Of a stretch of DNA of 64,000 bases, positions 36,400-46,735 are shown one piece after another. Every line of letters starts with the position of its first letter. The stretch's first letter is position 1. The DNA lies in the NCBI GenBank assembly GCA_006384855.1, contig VCJN01001036.1, positions 1 through 64,000 on the forward strand. Reading direction: 5' to 3'. Origin of the DNA: Tetraselmis striata. Lineage: Eukaryota > Chlorophyta > Chlorodendrophyceae > Chlorodendrales > Chlorodendraceae. Below the pieces are notes generated by a model. It had not been told where the DNA came from, ran no database searches, and worked only from the letters and a program-made list of their open reading frames with translations. A program made the translations under genes and the position numbers.

Positions 36400-37480
36400 C
36401 GGGTGCCGTGGGATACCCGTGCCGTGTTAGCTACATAAGGCTTGAGTCAGAGAACTCTAGAGAATTCCAGAACAGTCTTCGGCCTTATACTACTAGTACA
36501 TATACCCGCAATACTAATATATACAACGGCTCTAGAGTCAGAGAACTCTTGAGAATTCCAGAACAGTCTTCGGCCTTATACTACTAATACGTTTACCCGC
36601 AATAATACTAATATATACGACTCCGCAGATGCGTAGTCGTACTACTTTAGCGGGGAATTATACCTGCTAGTACAGCAGAACGTTACAGTCACATGGATAA
36701 TGGAGGATAACACTCTCTCCCCCTTACGCACAAAGCGTCCTCGCTGTGCAGGTATCACAGAACTACAGGAAACTACAGTCTTGGTATTGATCTTGAAGTT
36801 CATGCGGAAGGTACTCGGCTTGGGTAGCGATTACGGAACCGAATGAAGTATGGGCTCACAGTAAACTGTCGGTATTGTTTAGATAGTAAGAACTACCGGA
36901 AATGTCCAAGTGTTTGATAGCTCCGCGTAGGGGCTCCCAAGTGTCTTCGCTTGGTACGTTGTACGGGAACGCCCATCGCACTCGAAATGACAATAGTCCA
37001 GTGCCATTGTTGTTGAAGGCAACATCGAGTAGGTCTTGAACATGGAATCGGTTTGCGTCATGGACAATCGGTACTCGTTCAGGCTTCGCCGGTTGTTCAG
37101 GGTCGTCATACCACTTTTTCAGCATACTCGCGTGTACCACGTCGTGGACCCGTACGCCCGCATGCAGTTGCAATTGGAAAGAAACTGATGAAATCTGCTC
37201 TGTAATCACGAAGGTGCCCACGTAGCGGTCGCGTAGCTTAATAGCACAGGGTTGCTGAATAAACTTCAGATGAGACGACCTCAGCTTAACTCTGTCGCCG
37301 GTCTTGAATGGTACGGGGAGTCGTCAACGATTAGCTGCAGTTTGCATACGAGTTTGAGCCTCCGGTACGCAATCATGCGTGAAGCGATGAAGTTCGTGTA
37401 CATACTTGACGTGTTCAGGCAGAGCTCGAGTTGGCTCGGTTGCGAGTTGAGTAGTAGCATGTGTAGTCGGCACATGCTAC
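36400..37480 (-). mobile_element. Ty3/gypsy chromovirus fossil, 3' part
   Basis: Fossil LTR retrotransposon piece, reading leftwards. The frame 36856-37221 shows an integrase C-terminal segment (ISSVSFQLQL, VHDVVHASML) followed by a chromodomain-like segment (FRVRWAFPYN, DTWEPLRG), the usual order in Ty3/gypsy chromoviruses. Further integrase C-terminal homology extends to about 37470. Below 36720 a purine-rich tract (on the minus strand) and a possible LTR start (TGTTATCC) follow. Only the 3' end of the element is present and it is broken; gag, protease and reverse transcriptase are not in view. Its age cannot be judged from one end. Confidence 0.7.
36444..36632 (+). repeat. 91-bp tandem duplication in the putative LTR
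   Basis: GAGTCAGAGAACTCT starts two copies, at 36444 and 36535. Both continue through GAATTCCAGAACAGTCTTCG and ACTAATATATAC. It lies in the part that should be the LTR of the gypsy fossil. Confidence 0.8.
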
Positions 37481-37960
37481 TCGAGGTAGACTACTCGAGG
37501 CAGGCTTGCAACCTCGTCGTGGCATCTTCCTCAGCGAGGAGCTCGGGGGAATTAACATTGTTTGACATGGCGGCATGTTTAATGGGGGGGGGGGGGGGGG
37601 GGGGTTTAGTACGGCTGCGATTCGCGCTCCGCCCATGTACTAATAGTCGTACTAATAGTCGTCCGATTCGTCATTGCGCCCCGGGTTCGTACCATATACC
37701 CGGTACCGGCTTTAAAAATATATCGCGTACTACCCGGTACTACATACACGGACAACCTCGTACCTTATACGGCAGTGCCATGTACCGCGTCACCGCGCTA
37801 GTACGACTACCACAACGATTACAAAAAAGGTTTATCGCCCGCCGGCAATACCGCCGGATGTACTCGTACGTAACTGGATGGACATGCCGCCACCAGCAGC
37901 AGCCTTCACGGATAATAGTAGTGCTTCGTCACCCGTATGTCACATCTCATTCTCACAATG
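37480..37960 (-). mobile_element. Solo left end of the CACTA-like transposon (copy 4)
   Basis: Inverted. It starts at the terminus CATTGTGAGAATGAGATG (reverse strand, 37960) and runs through the GTAC/GGTACC-rich region, a long G tract (37588-37605) and the first codons of ORF-X (ATG at 37568; MSNNVNSPELL). Homology stops near 37480, where the gypsy fossil begins. The terminus differs from that of copy 1 (CATTG against CACTG), so it is an older or different subfamily end. No matching right end was found. Confidence 0.72.
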
Positions 37961-39090
37961 CGGGTGGCGGGTGGCGACGGTCGGTGGCTGCCATGGCGGT
38001 TCCCGCCTCTAGTGGCGCGTAGTTGGATTTCCTTCTGGATTTCCTTCTGGATTTCTGTATATGGATTTCTTGCACGGCGCACCCGTACGGTGTTTAGATT
38101 CGGCGATATATTCATCATATGCGCATGCCGTCCCTGTACGTTTTGGTGTCCGGTATCGTTGCCGCCGCGGCGCGAAACAGGTGCCACCAACTGCTATCGG
38201 CGCGCACAACGCACCTGCCCACCGACCGTCAGCTGCCATCATCGCCCATCGGAGCGCGGTAGTGCCCATGCATTCCACCAAGATGAGCGGCTATACAACC
38301 AATGTACCCCAAGTACGTGAGCCCATGGCCAAGTTTACGAGCGTGCCGTCGCGGGTTAGTCCCGTAGAGGCCTCGGACGCCCTGCTCGGGATTTTCGCAG
38401 TTTGCACGTCCCATTATTCAGCCCAACCTCTGCAACTGAGGGGACATGGGGCACCATCCATAGAGCCCTAGAGTTCTAGCACACGGTCACTACGGGAATA
38501 TAAGACAAATGTCGATGACTCCTTTGCGGTTGTGTGTCGCGTGTTGCTGCGCATGCGCATGGGCAGCACGATTGCGTGTCGCGCACATGGGGCCCAGATG
38601 GCCCGCCTCGCGGGCGTCGTGCCAACCGCGTCGCGCACAACTAGAGCGTCCACCACGTCGGAAGGGGTCACCTCGCAGTCTCCCGCGCAGCGCCTCCTAT
38701 CTCCGGTTATCCTAATCTCACATATCATATCAACACCATGCTAGGTCGTTGTGTGTGTTTGACCAGTATCGGCTCGATGCCTCTTGCATCTCCCGCGGCC
38801 TCTCGGGGGGCAAACTTGGTTCGCACGTGTTTTACAGCCCGACCTCCAAATATGGGAGGGGGGGGGGGGGGAAGAGGGGGCACCCTCCAACAGACCTTCC
38901 CGAAAGCTTTTGAAACGCTGATGTGCTAGCGTTGGTCTAGGCCTTTAGGCGTGGCTTAGTTTTGTGTGTTGGCTTCGCGTGTGGGCGATGTTGTATCCGA
39001 TGCCTTTCCAGGCGCCGGTGTGCCAATCACTTTCCGCCGTCGCGGCACGCGCTATACCGCAAACTAACTATAGTCGTTTCATGCATGTGC
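37961..39090 (+). other. Gene-free stretch with short repeats
   Basis: No gene recognised. Contains three tandem GGATTTCCTTCT units (38027-38060) and a G tract at about 38850-38870. The open frames are short and lack family features. Confidence 0.4.
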
Positions 39091-39091
39091 A

Positions 39092-40620
39092 GCCATCAGG
39101 AACACCAAGAACCCTTGGCACGCCAAGGAGAAGAAGATCCTGACCGAGCCCCCTCCCGGGAGAGGCAACTTCATTGTCTCTTGTCGCCTTGGGTGGGTAA
39201 AGGGTGAAGGCAAGAGAGACATCTGTCTCGGTTGTCTCGCTACATGTGCGCGCTCGACGGCCCTCCCTCCGCCCGGTAGCCACTGCTGGATGTGTTGCGG
39301 ATCAGTGGCCCGAGCAGCCGACATATCCACGAACGCCCCTTCCCTCCCCCTCTTGCAGTCCTCCGCGTTGCGCACGGAATAAAGGCCGCGTCGATTGACC
39401 ACTATTTTGCTCGGTGTTTTCGGACGTTGATTGCGATGTTGTGTGTTTCAACAGGAACACCAACTTGCATCTCGTTGGTAGCCGAGTGAAGCTCTTCGGA
39501 AGGCTGGCTGCATTTGATGCCCTGCCCTATACCGTCATCGAGGTGAAGAACTGGCATGTTGCCCTCGTAGAGGCATACGCCAAGGGCATGTCGAAGAACG
39601 CGAGCCGACCCAAGGAGGCGCGCTCAACAACCAGACGGTGTTCATGTGGAAGCACACTGTCGCTGAACGCTGTAACACCGTGTAAAAGGCGTGGTGCTAC
39701 ACCACTTTTGGCCATGTGCAGCTCCCCTACCGGCTGAGTTGGGTCCTGGACGTCGGCATGGGAGGTATACCAGGCTGCATGAACATGCGAGTCAACTCCG
39801 GGGGGGGGGCGCGACGGCGGTGGGCGCCCCGCCCATATACATGTACCAACACAACACTGGATCCAAGACTAAAGAGGGCTACATCCAAAAGACCACCTTC
39901 GGCTTCTCGGTGAGGATAGTGCCCAACTGCGCCAACAGCGCGCCCTGGATGACATCTGCCATGGCCACCTCGGTTGGCGATAGTGCCCCGGACATGGGAA
40001 TCTCTGAAGACACCTTCATGATCTTGCCGCCATATACGGACGACGGTGCTTATGCCAAGCATGAGGTAAGGCGGTTGCATCATCTGCATATTATGCATTG
40101 CTATGCGATTCCGTGATTGTATTATGCAGCATGATGGTCATACATGCAATTATGATAAGCGCTATGCTATGTATGTATATCTGATGTAGCGCCGTTGTCA
40201 TGCATGCAGATTGCGAAGGGGCTGAGCCTCTACGATAAACATCTGCGTGATACGTATCCGGACAAGCCGGAGTACCGTATGTTCGACAACATCATGGCTG
40301 TGGCTCGCAAGGAGGAGTACACGACCCTCGCTCCCAACCCAAGCGACACGCATGTATGCCCATTAGCCTGCTCAATACCCCCTCCCCCCTTCCGTGTCAG
40401 CACGCAATGGCAGCACGTGGGCACGCGTGCAGCGTTAAATCCCTAATGGCGTGGGATATTATTGTTTACAAATTTGCAATTCACCCCGAATTGTCGAAGG
40501 CACAATGTGGCGCAGCCTACGTGCCGCTGCCAGAGAACTACACACCGGCGGCGCGGAAGAAGGGCGAGGCGTCACGGAAGCGGAGGAGACTAGGATACAA
40601 TACAACCCATTGGTGGCAAT
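39092..40620 (+). CDS. Spliced gene of unknown function, at least 4 exons
   Basis: Exon-like blocks in one direction with good splice signals. (1) 39092-39189, KNPWHAKEKKILTEPPPG to VSCRLG, donor GTGGGT. (2) from 39452 after TTTCAACAG, with NTNLHLVGSRVKLFGRL and YTVIEVKNWHVALVEAYAKG, to about 39680. (3) 39840-40065, with NTGSKTKEGYIQKTTFGFSV and MGISEDTFMILPPYTDDG, donor GTAAGG. (4) 40210-40353, IAKGLSLYDKHL and PEYRMFDNIMAVARKEEY, donor GTATGC. (5) from about 40470, IHPELSKAQCGAAYVPLPEN, ending in a Lys/Arg cluster. Exons 1 and 2 join in frame (phase 2). There is a frame change near 39620 (GGCGCGC) and another across the G9 run at 39800-39808. These could be assembly errors in homopolymers or decay. 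I recognise no domain, and the true start and stop are not fixed. Confidence 0.5.
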
Positions 40621-42439
40621 ATAGTCTTGTAAATCTTGACTGCATATCGCCTCTCATCTGCCGCCTTACCCAGTCTGTGTTGGGGTTGCCCTTCTCATCC
40701 CTATTGCTATCAATTGGCTTGCGGATCTTGGGGGCGCGGTAGTCTGTTGAGAGGGCTGCGGTGGGTCGATGTTGGTGCTGCTGTCCGGGGAGCACGGGTC
40801 TAGCACGGCCTGGCCACTGAGCACCGCCAGCAGTACTCGGGTCTTTTGCTACAGCAACGGCATCCGTAGATGCGGAGCTTGCGGCTCACCCGCTGGCTCG
40901 TCGAGTAGGGTAACCATGTGTAGAATGCGGACCTTTTGGACGTTGCGGGCGCCTGTCAGCCCTGATGTCAAGTAAGGCCGCGACCTCCGCCTCGGCGTCC
41001 CCTGAGACCGTCGCTGCGACAAGCTTGGCGAAGGCTAGAACACCAGCGGCGTTAGCAGCACACTGCGTATCAGCAGCGTGTTCCGCCTCGGCCTCTGCCT
41101 CAGCGTCCGCCTCGATCGCCGCACCATCGACCAACGACGCCAAACGAAGGCACTGCCGCTGCTTGGAGCGATTGAGCTTCCTCCACTTGCTGTCTTCAGC
41201 GTTGATAGCGAGCATTAGGTCGCCGCACCGCGACTGTAAAGTTCTATACTTCTTGTTTTGCGTCGACATCTCTTCCTTTAGCTGCGCCATCGCTAGTGCA
41301 TGCAACGATGCCATTGTAGCTTTGAGCTTCACCACCTCCCGACTGTCCTCATGCGACTCGTCGCAGTAAGACACCCCGCAGAGCCTCCAAAAAGCGGCTG
41401 CTCCGTCTCGTCAAGTGACTCCGCTATATACTCTACATTGCTAAACTATGTAATGCTCGAGCCGAAGATAGAAGGAGCGAAGAACTGGCGACTGCGGCGT
41501 ACGAGAACGAGTACAAGCCAAGCGAAGTACGAGTACGGCAGCCGCCTCAACCTCATCACGGGCGTTAGCTTCGGCGGCCAGCTCGGGCCTAGCCTCACGC
41601 GATATTCGTCAACGGGCGGGCGCGCTGCGATCTTCCGCCCACCCGCCCCTTTCCTCCGCTTCGCACCGCTGCCACCGCCGCCATCGCCGCGTGTGTGTCT
41701 GCCATGTTTGTTTCCTATCCTTCCACGGCGGGACCCGTGGTGTCGAGTGAGCGGAATGAGAGCTGTCGCATGCATGCGGCTCAACGTTGCTCGCGACCGC
41801 GCCGCCACCTTCACAGCCTATTCGCGCCTTGTTTCTGCTGGCAGGATCGTATGTATCACCGTGCCGTTGACGACGAGGGCTGCCGGTGGTAGTATGTCGT
41901 TTTACCGGGTTATTACAAGTCAACAAAAGCGCGCCGGTATCTCGGATGAAACAACATTATTACAACGTTTAAGATTTATATTTCGCTATTTCCTTGATTA
42001 GGCACCCCGTGAGTAGTGCGCCATGATGAATGTTGCATCTAACACATGTCGTAAGGCATGATCGATTCAATTTTATGTTTAAGACCCCCCCCCCCTCTGT
42101 TTCCACTCCCCCCCCTTCTCTACTTTATTTATGTTAGTCTCATAGTACTAAGTAGAATATGCCCAAAGTTGCATAATAGCTACCACTGGCATGACTTGTT
42201 TTTTTTAATGGTTTCAATGCATGTCTGTGTGCACTGTGTGCAGGAGGGTGTTCCCTGCCATATGCAAGCATAAAATGGAGAGGGGGTGGGGCACTTTTGG
42301 GAACCATCACCATATTACACTCAGCATCATGGCGACCAAGCTATACGGACGGTGGCCCTATCCACCCCTCCATGTAGTGCTATGCTTGATGCTGCTAAGC
42401 TGGTGTATGCCACTGTTATGTGTTGCTACTCTCACCGCG
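40621..42439 (+). other. Stretch without a confident gene
   Basis: A 160-codon minus frame at 40886-41374 is Glu/Ala-rich and helical (EADAEAEAEAE), but it has no ATG and no recognised family. A polypyrimidine stretch with C13 lies at 42085-42110. At 41966-42005 the sequence TTTCGCTATTTCC ... GATTAGGCACCCC resembles 44776-44802. Confidence 0.35.
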
Positions 42440-43334
42440 CTGCGCTGCTTTGCTGCGCAATGCTGCGTGCCTATCAAGTTCTCGCATCTTCTCAGCAAAG
42501 TTGGCCTTGGCGCCCCTCAAGAGCACTTGATAGCCGGCACGCTCACAAGTTTTGCACAAAGGCAAAACAATGGCGTAGACAGTTTGTAACACGTCATCTG
42601 TGAGTCCTCCGTTTTCATTACCTGGAATCAGCACAACGCATCATCAGCCGGAGCGGTGTGGCAAGCGTGAAGGGGGGCGAGGGGCAGCACATAGTGGCAG
42701 CAGACCTCACATGATGTTCTTGCACACACGGCACACAAGGTGGGAATGAACTCCCAAGTGGGGTTCTTCTTCATGAGTGTGTAGTACTCAATCTCCACCG
42801 GAGCAGCACATGTCAGGCGGGAATGACACACAAAGGAAGCGTGATGAGGATGGTCCTCATCCAGAGGTTGCATGCTGCCACACATGAAAATGTCGGAGTT
42901 CTGACCGTATGCAAGGCCATTGGCAGCCAAAAACTACCCGCGCCATAGCAAGGTGACATGGTTAATCAGTGGCGTGTCAGCGGCAATGATATTCTGATTG
43001 TGGCATGCAAGGGGAGGCAGAGCTGCAACTCACCGCAAAGTTGGCAGTCTCCTCTGATGTGACATACATGTGGTTCCTCATTAGCTCGCGATGAAAGCGC
43101 CATGTTGCAACATGCTCGCCAAGAGAAGGTGCACTTCGGCTTCCGGCAATCCGGCTCCTCATATATAATAACGGCGGCGGCGGCGCGGGGCTGAGCCCCC
43201 AGCCGTAGTTGTTGCACCGCTCCCAGCCCAGGAGTATTGATTAAGTACTTGAACATAAAGTTGAGGGCACTTACAATAAAGTGACCCCCCCCATCCCCCC
43301 CCTCTCTATGTTTCTCCGGAACGTACAGTACCAA
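42440..43334 (-). CDS. Spliced gene of unknown function, at least 3 exons
   Basis: Reading leftwards. The 5' exon (to about 43042) contains LGEHVATWRFHRELMRNHMY and VTSEETANFA, ending at a good donor (GCG|GTGAGT). The next exon (acceptor GGGTAG, about 42929, to about 42710) encodes LAANGLAYGQNSDIFMCGSM, then HHASFVCHSRLTC and a CAVCARTSCE Cys cluster with donor GTCTGC. A third block (about 42634-42465, after GATTCCAG) encodes GGLTDDVLQTVYAIVLPLCK and LLRGAKANFAEKMREL. The join between exons 1 and 2 keeps the frame; that between 2 and 3 does not with the obvious sites. The Cys pairs could bind zinc. I do not recognise the family. Start and stop are uncertain. Confidence 0.4.
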
Positions 43335-45059
43335 GACATCATAACATTAAATCGGACCTGCCTAATCAGAACTTCCGCCTGAATAACATAGATTAATACA
43401 GCATTGGATCCGGCCCAACGGCGGTGATCGTCGCTGCATCACCGACTCGCTACTGCTACAACCGCCAGGCTGACCGATGATAATTGCGCCCTTGCTGATG
43501 GCTCGGCGACTGCGTGCGCACGCTCAGCGTTCTCCGCACGGCGCACCCGCACGGCCGTCGATAAAGTCACGGCGATGACGATATATATGTAGCGCGCGTA
43601 CGGTGTCTCCTGTACCCGTACAAGGACCACCCCATCCCATACACCCCCGAATCGGCCACTTGCGGTGAACACGACGTGAACGAAAGCCTCTAGACCAACA
43701 CCCATGGGCCCTTCTGGGCCAGGGGTGGGATATGGCCGAGTAGTTTGGGACTTCGTTAGGCACGAGTGAAGAATCGTGCGATTCATCCCGTGTCTCACCG
43801 CCTCCCGATAACCTACCGTATTATGGCTATTTATACAGATTATCACAGCTACCCGTCGCTCCATCGGCTCCCGGTGCACCTATAAGCAGACAAATCGACC
43901 CATATCGGTCTCTATCACTAGGATATGGGTATAGTGGCCTTCGGCAGGCGTAGGTAGATGGGTGGCGCGTCGATCGCTCATCTACGGGTGGTGGTTGGCC
44001 GACCCCCCCATTCAGCCCGTTTATCTAATCTCGGCTCAAAAATTAGGGGGCGGGGGGGGGGGGGGGGGGGGGGGGGGGGATGGGGCACCGCGCACCGACC
44101 ACCTCATGGGTCACCTCGGCACCTCATGAGCTCTACCGTACCCCTTGAAGCTAGACCATGGGACGGTACTTGTGCGGCGGGCTATATGGTTAGCTGCAGG
44201 TGGCAGGCGATGCCTATGCGGGAGGGGATCGAGAGCGCGGAAAATCCGGGTCGGTCGGGCCCATAGGGCCGGCATCGACTGAGATTGACCGCAAACTGAT
44301 CGCCAGCGGACGTCACCCCTGCGTATGGGCCTCTATCGCATGGTGCTCATATGATCGATAAGCAGAGAGCTACCTCAGCCGCCCCCACGGGAGGGGTTGA
44401 TGCCGGGGGTGTATTTCCGAAAACGCGGGTCCCAAGATCGGACGGCTTCTTGAGTCGGGGGCGCGTGGGGCACCGTCTCTGTAGCGCCCGACCACTAGCT
44501 CGTTTTTTTCTATTAGCATCCCGATGAGATAGGCTATGGACCAATCCTATTTCCAGGGCAGGACGGCAGGTGGTGCCCGTTCGGCTCGGGCATGAGGCCG
44601 TGAACATCCCCCACCTCCGTGAGCCGAACGGGCACTGCCCGTCCGCGGTTGAGGCCGACAGGACGCGAGTTTTCGCGAACTGCTACGCAGCACACGAGCG
44701 GAGTATACCGGGAAATAAGCGATAAACACGATAGCCTCTGATAGAGTACTAAACAACGTACCGCGAAATGTTAATTTCGCTATATCTCCGATTAGGCACC
44801 CGCTGGGTGCGCCCTGCGGCTCGCCACTGTACCCGAAAGAACTGAAGCTTGATCCCAAACCCTGTTTACAACAGCGGAGTCTGTAGTAACAGTGCGACGG
44901 CGAGTTGTAGTGCAAGAGGTCACACTCCTCGCCGCGCACACATCTGCTCTTCCTCGCCCCAGTGCTGCGAGCTTGGTTACGCCTGACAGTGCGATCGGGA
45001 CAGCCTGGCAGTGCCATTCGTATCTGAGGGGGGCGGGCTCGGTAGCAATTTCATTGCAA
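43335..45059 (+). other. Intergenic stretch upstream of the Rab24-like gene
   Basis: No gene found on either strand. It contains the possible TIR element and a G28 tract. The ~260 bp before the start codon at 45060 should hold the Rab24 promoter, but I see no TATA box that stands out. Confidence 0.4.
43359..44798. mobile_element. Possible small TIR element
   Basis: TGCCTAATCAGA (43359-43370) faces TCCGATTAGGCA (44787-44798), an 11/12 inverted match 1.44 kb apart. The right end and its inner flank (TTTCGCTAT) recur at 41966-42001. No transposase frame is seen inside. It holds a G28 tract (44052-44079). No clear target duplication is present, so the call is tentative. Confidence 0.25.
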
Positions 45060-45339
45060 ATGGCCAGGGTGGACGTGAAGGTCGTGTGTTTGGGCCAGCA
45101 GAATGTCGGTGAGTGGTGCCAGATGGCAAATATGGCGAGCATGTATGAGCTTTGATTTACTTCGCTCATCTGTTCGGATGAAACCGCTAAAGCAGAGCAC
45201 GTTGCTTACTGGAACTGCAACACGTCTATGGCATCTGTCCCCATGCAGGGAAGTCGTGCCTGGTGGACAGATACATCAACAGCACTTTCGATAGTCAGCA
45301 GAAGAACACAATAGGTGCTGCATTTGCTGCTAAACGGGT

Positions 45340-45372
<33 letters not shown>

Positions 45373-46487
45373 CCCCCTATTTTTGTGGGACTTGCAACCA
45401 GCACCCAGCCATGGTATGTTTGAAGCGCCAGACGGCGTGTGGCGTGCCTTTGTGTAGTGCGCCCATTCTTGCCCAACTAAGTGGTGTGCTGCATTATGTG
45501 TTCATACCAGGTAAAGCTCGCAAACGGCAAGTCTGTCACCCTTGGGATTTGGGACACCGCCGGCGCGGAACGCTTCGAAAGCCTCAGCCGTGTGTACTAT
45601 CACAGCGCTCGCGCAGCAGTTGTTTGCTTTGATGTGTCCAGTTTGGAGAGCTGGCACAAACTGAAGTTTTGGGTACGGCAGGGAATGCAAGGGGTTCAGA
45701 CTATCCTCATGCTGTTTTACGTGTTATGGGCGCAGGCATCCGGGTACTGACATCCTGACTGATATGATAGGTAGACGAGTTGCACCAAAATGAGCCAAAC
45801 TGCAGAGTTTTTATTGCTACAACAAAGTGTGACCTCATAGAGAGCGCCACTGAGTGCAGTGCCAGGCAAGTTGCAGCTATGCCTTTGTCCCTGCGGATGT
45901 CTCTGTGCGCTGAGTCCTGTATGTAGTGCACATCCTGGTGTGATGTATTGCCATGAGTACCCGTACAATGGCGACTCAGGAATCCATCACGGCATATGAA
46001 TCGACCCAACACTGGAACACCTGCCATTCAGCGCTGTGTAAGTGAGCGAGAGGTGGAGGATTATGCTGTCACAAAGGACGCTAGGGTGTTCTTGACCTCG
46101 GCGAAGACGGGACTTGGCGTTGATGATCTGTTTCAGTGGTGAGCTGTGACAAGGACAGTGTACAGCGTGCACACTGGCAGATGGTTCCTGTGGGCATGTG
46201 ATATGATAGCCCCCTCACTCTCGGCCCCTCGATTTGCAGCATTGCTTCTGATATGGGGGACAGCTTGAGTGAGACGGAGAGTGACCTCCCAAGCATTCCG
46301 CCTACAGTGAGGCTAGACGGGAACGGGGACCAAGGTACGTCTCGTGACCAGCCCCCATTTTCTATGTGCGACAGGCCGACGTTCATGGGAAGATCTACGC
46401 GATCTACTGATTGGCATGCATCCCAATCAGCAGGGAACCCTCGGCCTCGGGGGCGGTGTTGCTGACAGAACGTGTCACTGTAGATAA
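45060..46487 (+). CDS. RAB24: Rab24-like small GTPase, 7 exons, 237 aa
   Basis: Membrane-traffic GTPase; in animals Rab24 acts in late autophagy and lysosomal steps. Exons: 45060-45108, 45249-45337, 45511-45672, 45771-45869, 46032-46138, 46240-46334, 46375-46487; they sum to 714 bp with no internal stop. Starts MARVDVKVVCLG. P-loop GQQNVGKS (split by intron 1), switch I region QQKNTIGAAFAAK, G3 motif WDTAGAERFE, G4 TTKCDL, G5 TSAKTG. The catalytic Gln of G3 is Ala, and the Asn of NKxD is Thr. Human Rab24 deviates at the same two places (Ser and Thr), which favours this ortholog over Rab5, Rab7 or Rab11. The C-terminus has a Ser/Thr/Pro- and Gly-rich extension and ends CHCR, a likely prenylation site. 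Intron 2 starts GTA plus C30. The exon 4 donor (CAA|GTTGCA) is weak and is the least certain junction. Confidence 0.88.
45341..45370 (+). repeat. C30 homopolymer in Rab24 intron 2
   Basis: Thirty consecutive C directly after the donor GTA. The length may be imprecise in the assembly. Confidence 0.95.
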
Positions 46488-46735
46488 TTACGCGAACAGG
46501 AAATACAGGTATGGGCATTTTGCATTTTTTTCAATTTGGCGGGACTGGTCTGTGGCTGTTCCCGAGAGTATAACAATCTCTTAAAGATGCTTCCGTCACA
46601 GCAGGATAACTTCCAGCCGGAGTAGCACGCCGGAGTCAAGGCCCATTCCAGCTGCAAGCCTGCCCAGGAAATGTGACACCACACATTGGCAGCTTCTAGA
46701 CGGGGATGTCATAGCATTTATGGCTATGGTCTAGC
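46488..46735 (+). other. Shared 3' region between two convergent genes
   Basis: The 248 bp between the Rab24 stop and the stop of the enoyl-ACP reductase must hold both 3' UTRs. I see no AATAAA and no TGTAA in the expected place for either gene. Confidence 0.6.

Noticed and set aside
40886-41374. 162-codon Glu/Ala-rich minus frame as a gene
   Set aside because: The frame lacks an ATG, begins five to ten codons after a stop, and consists largely of low-complexity EA repeats. Kept only as a note in the stretch description.
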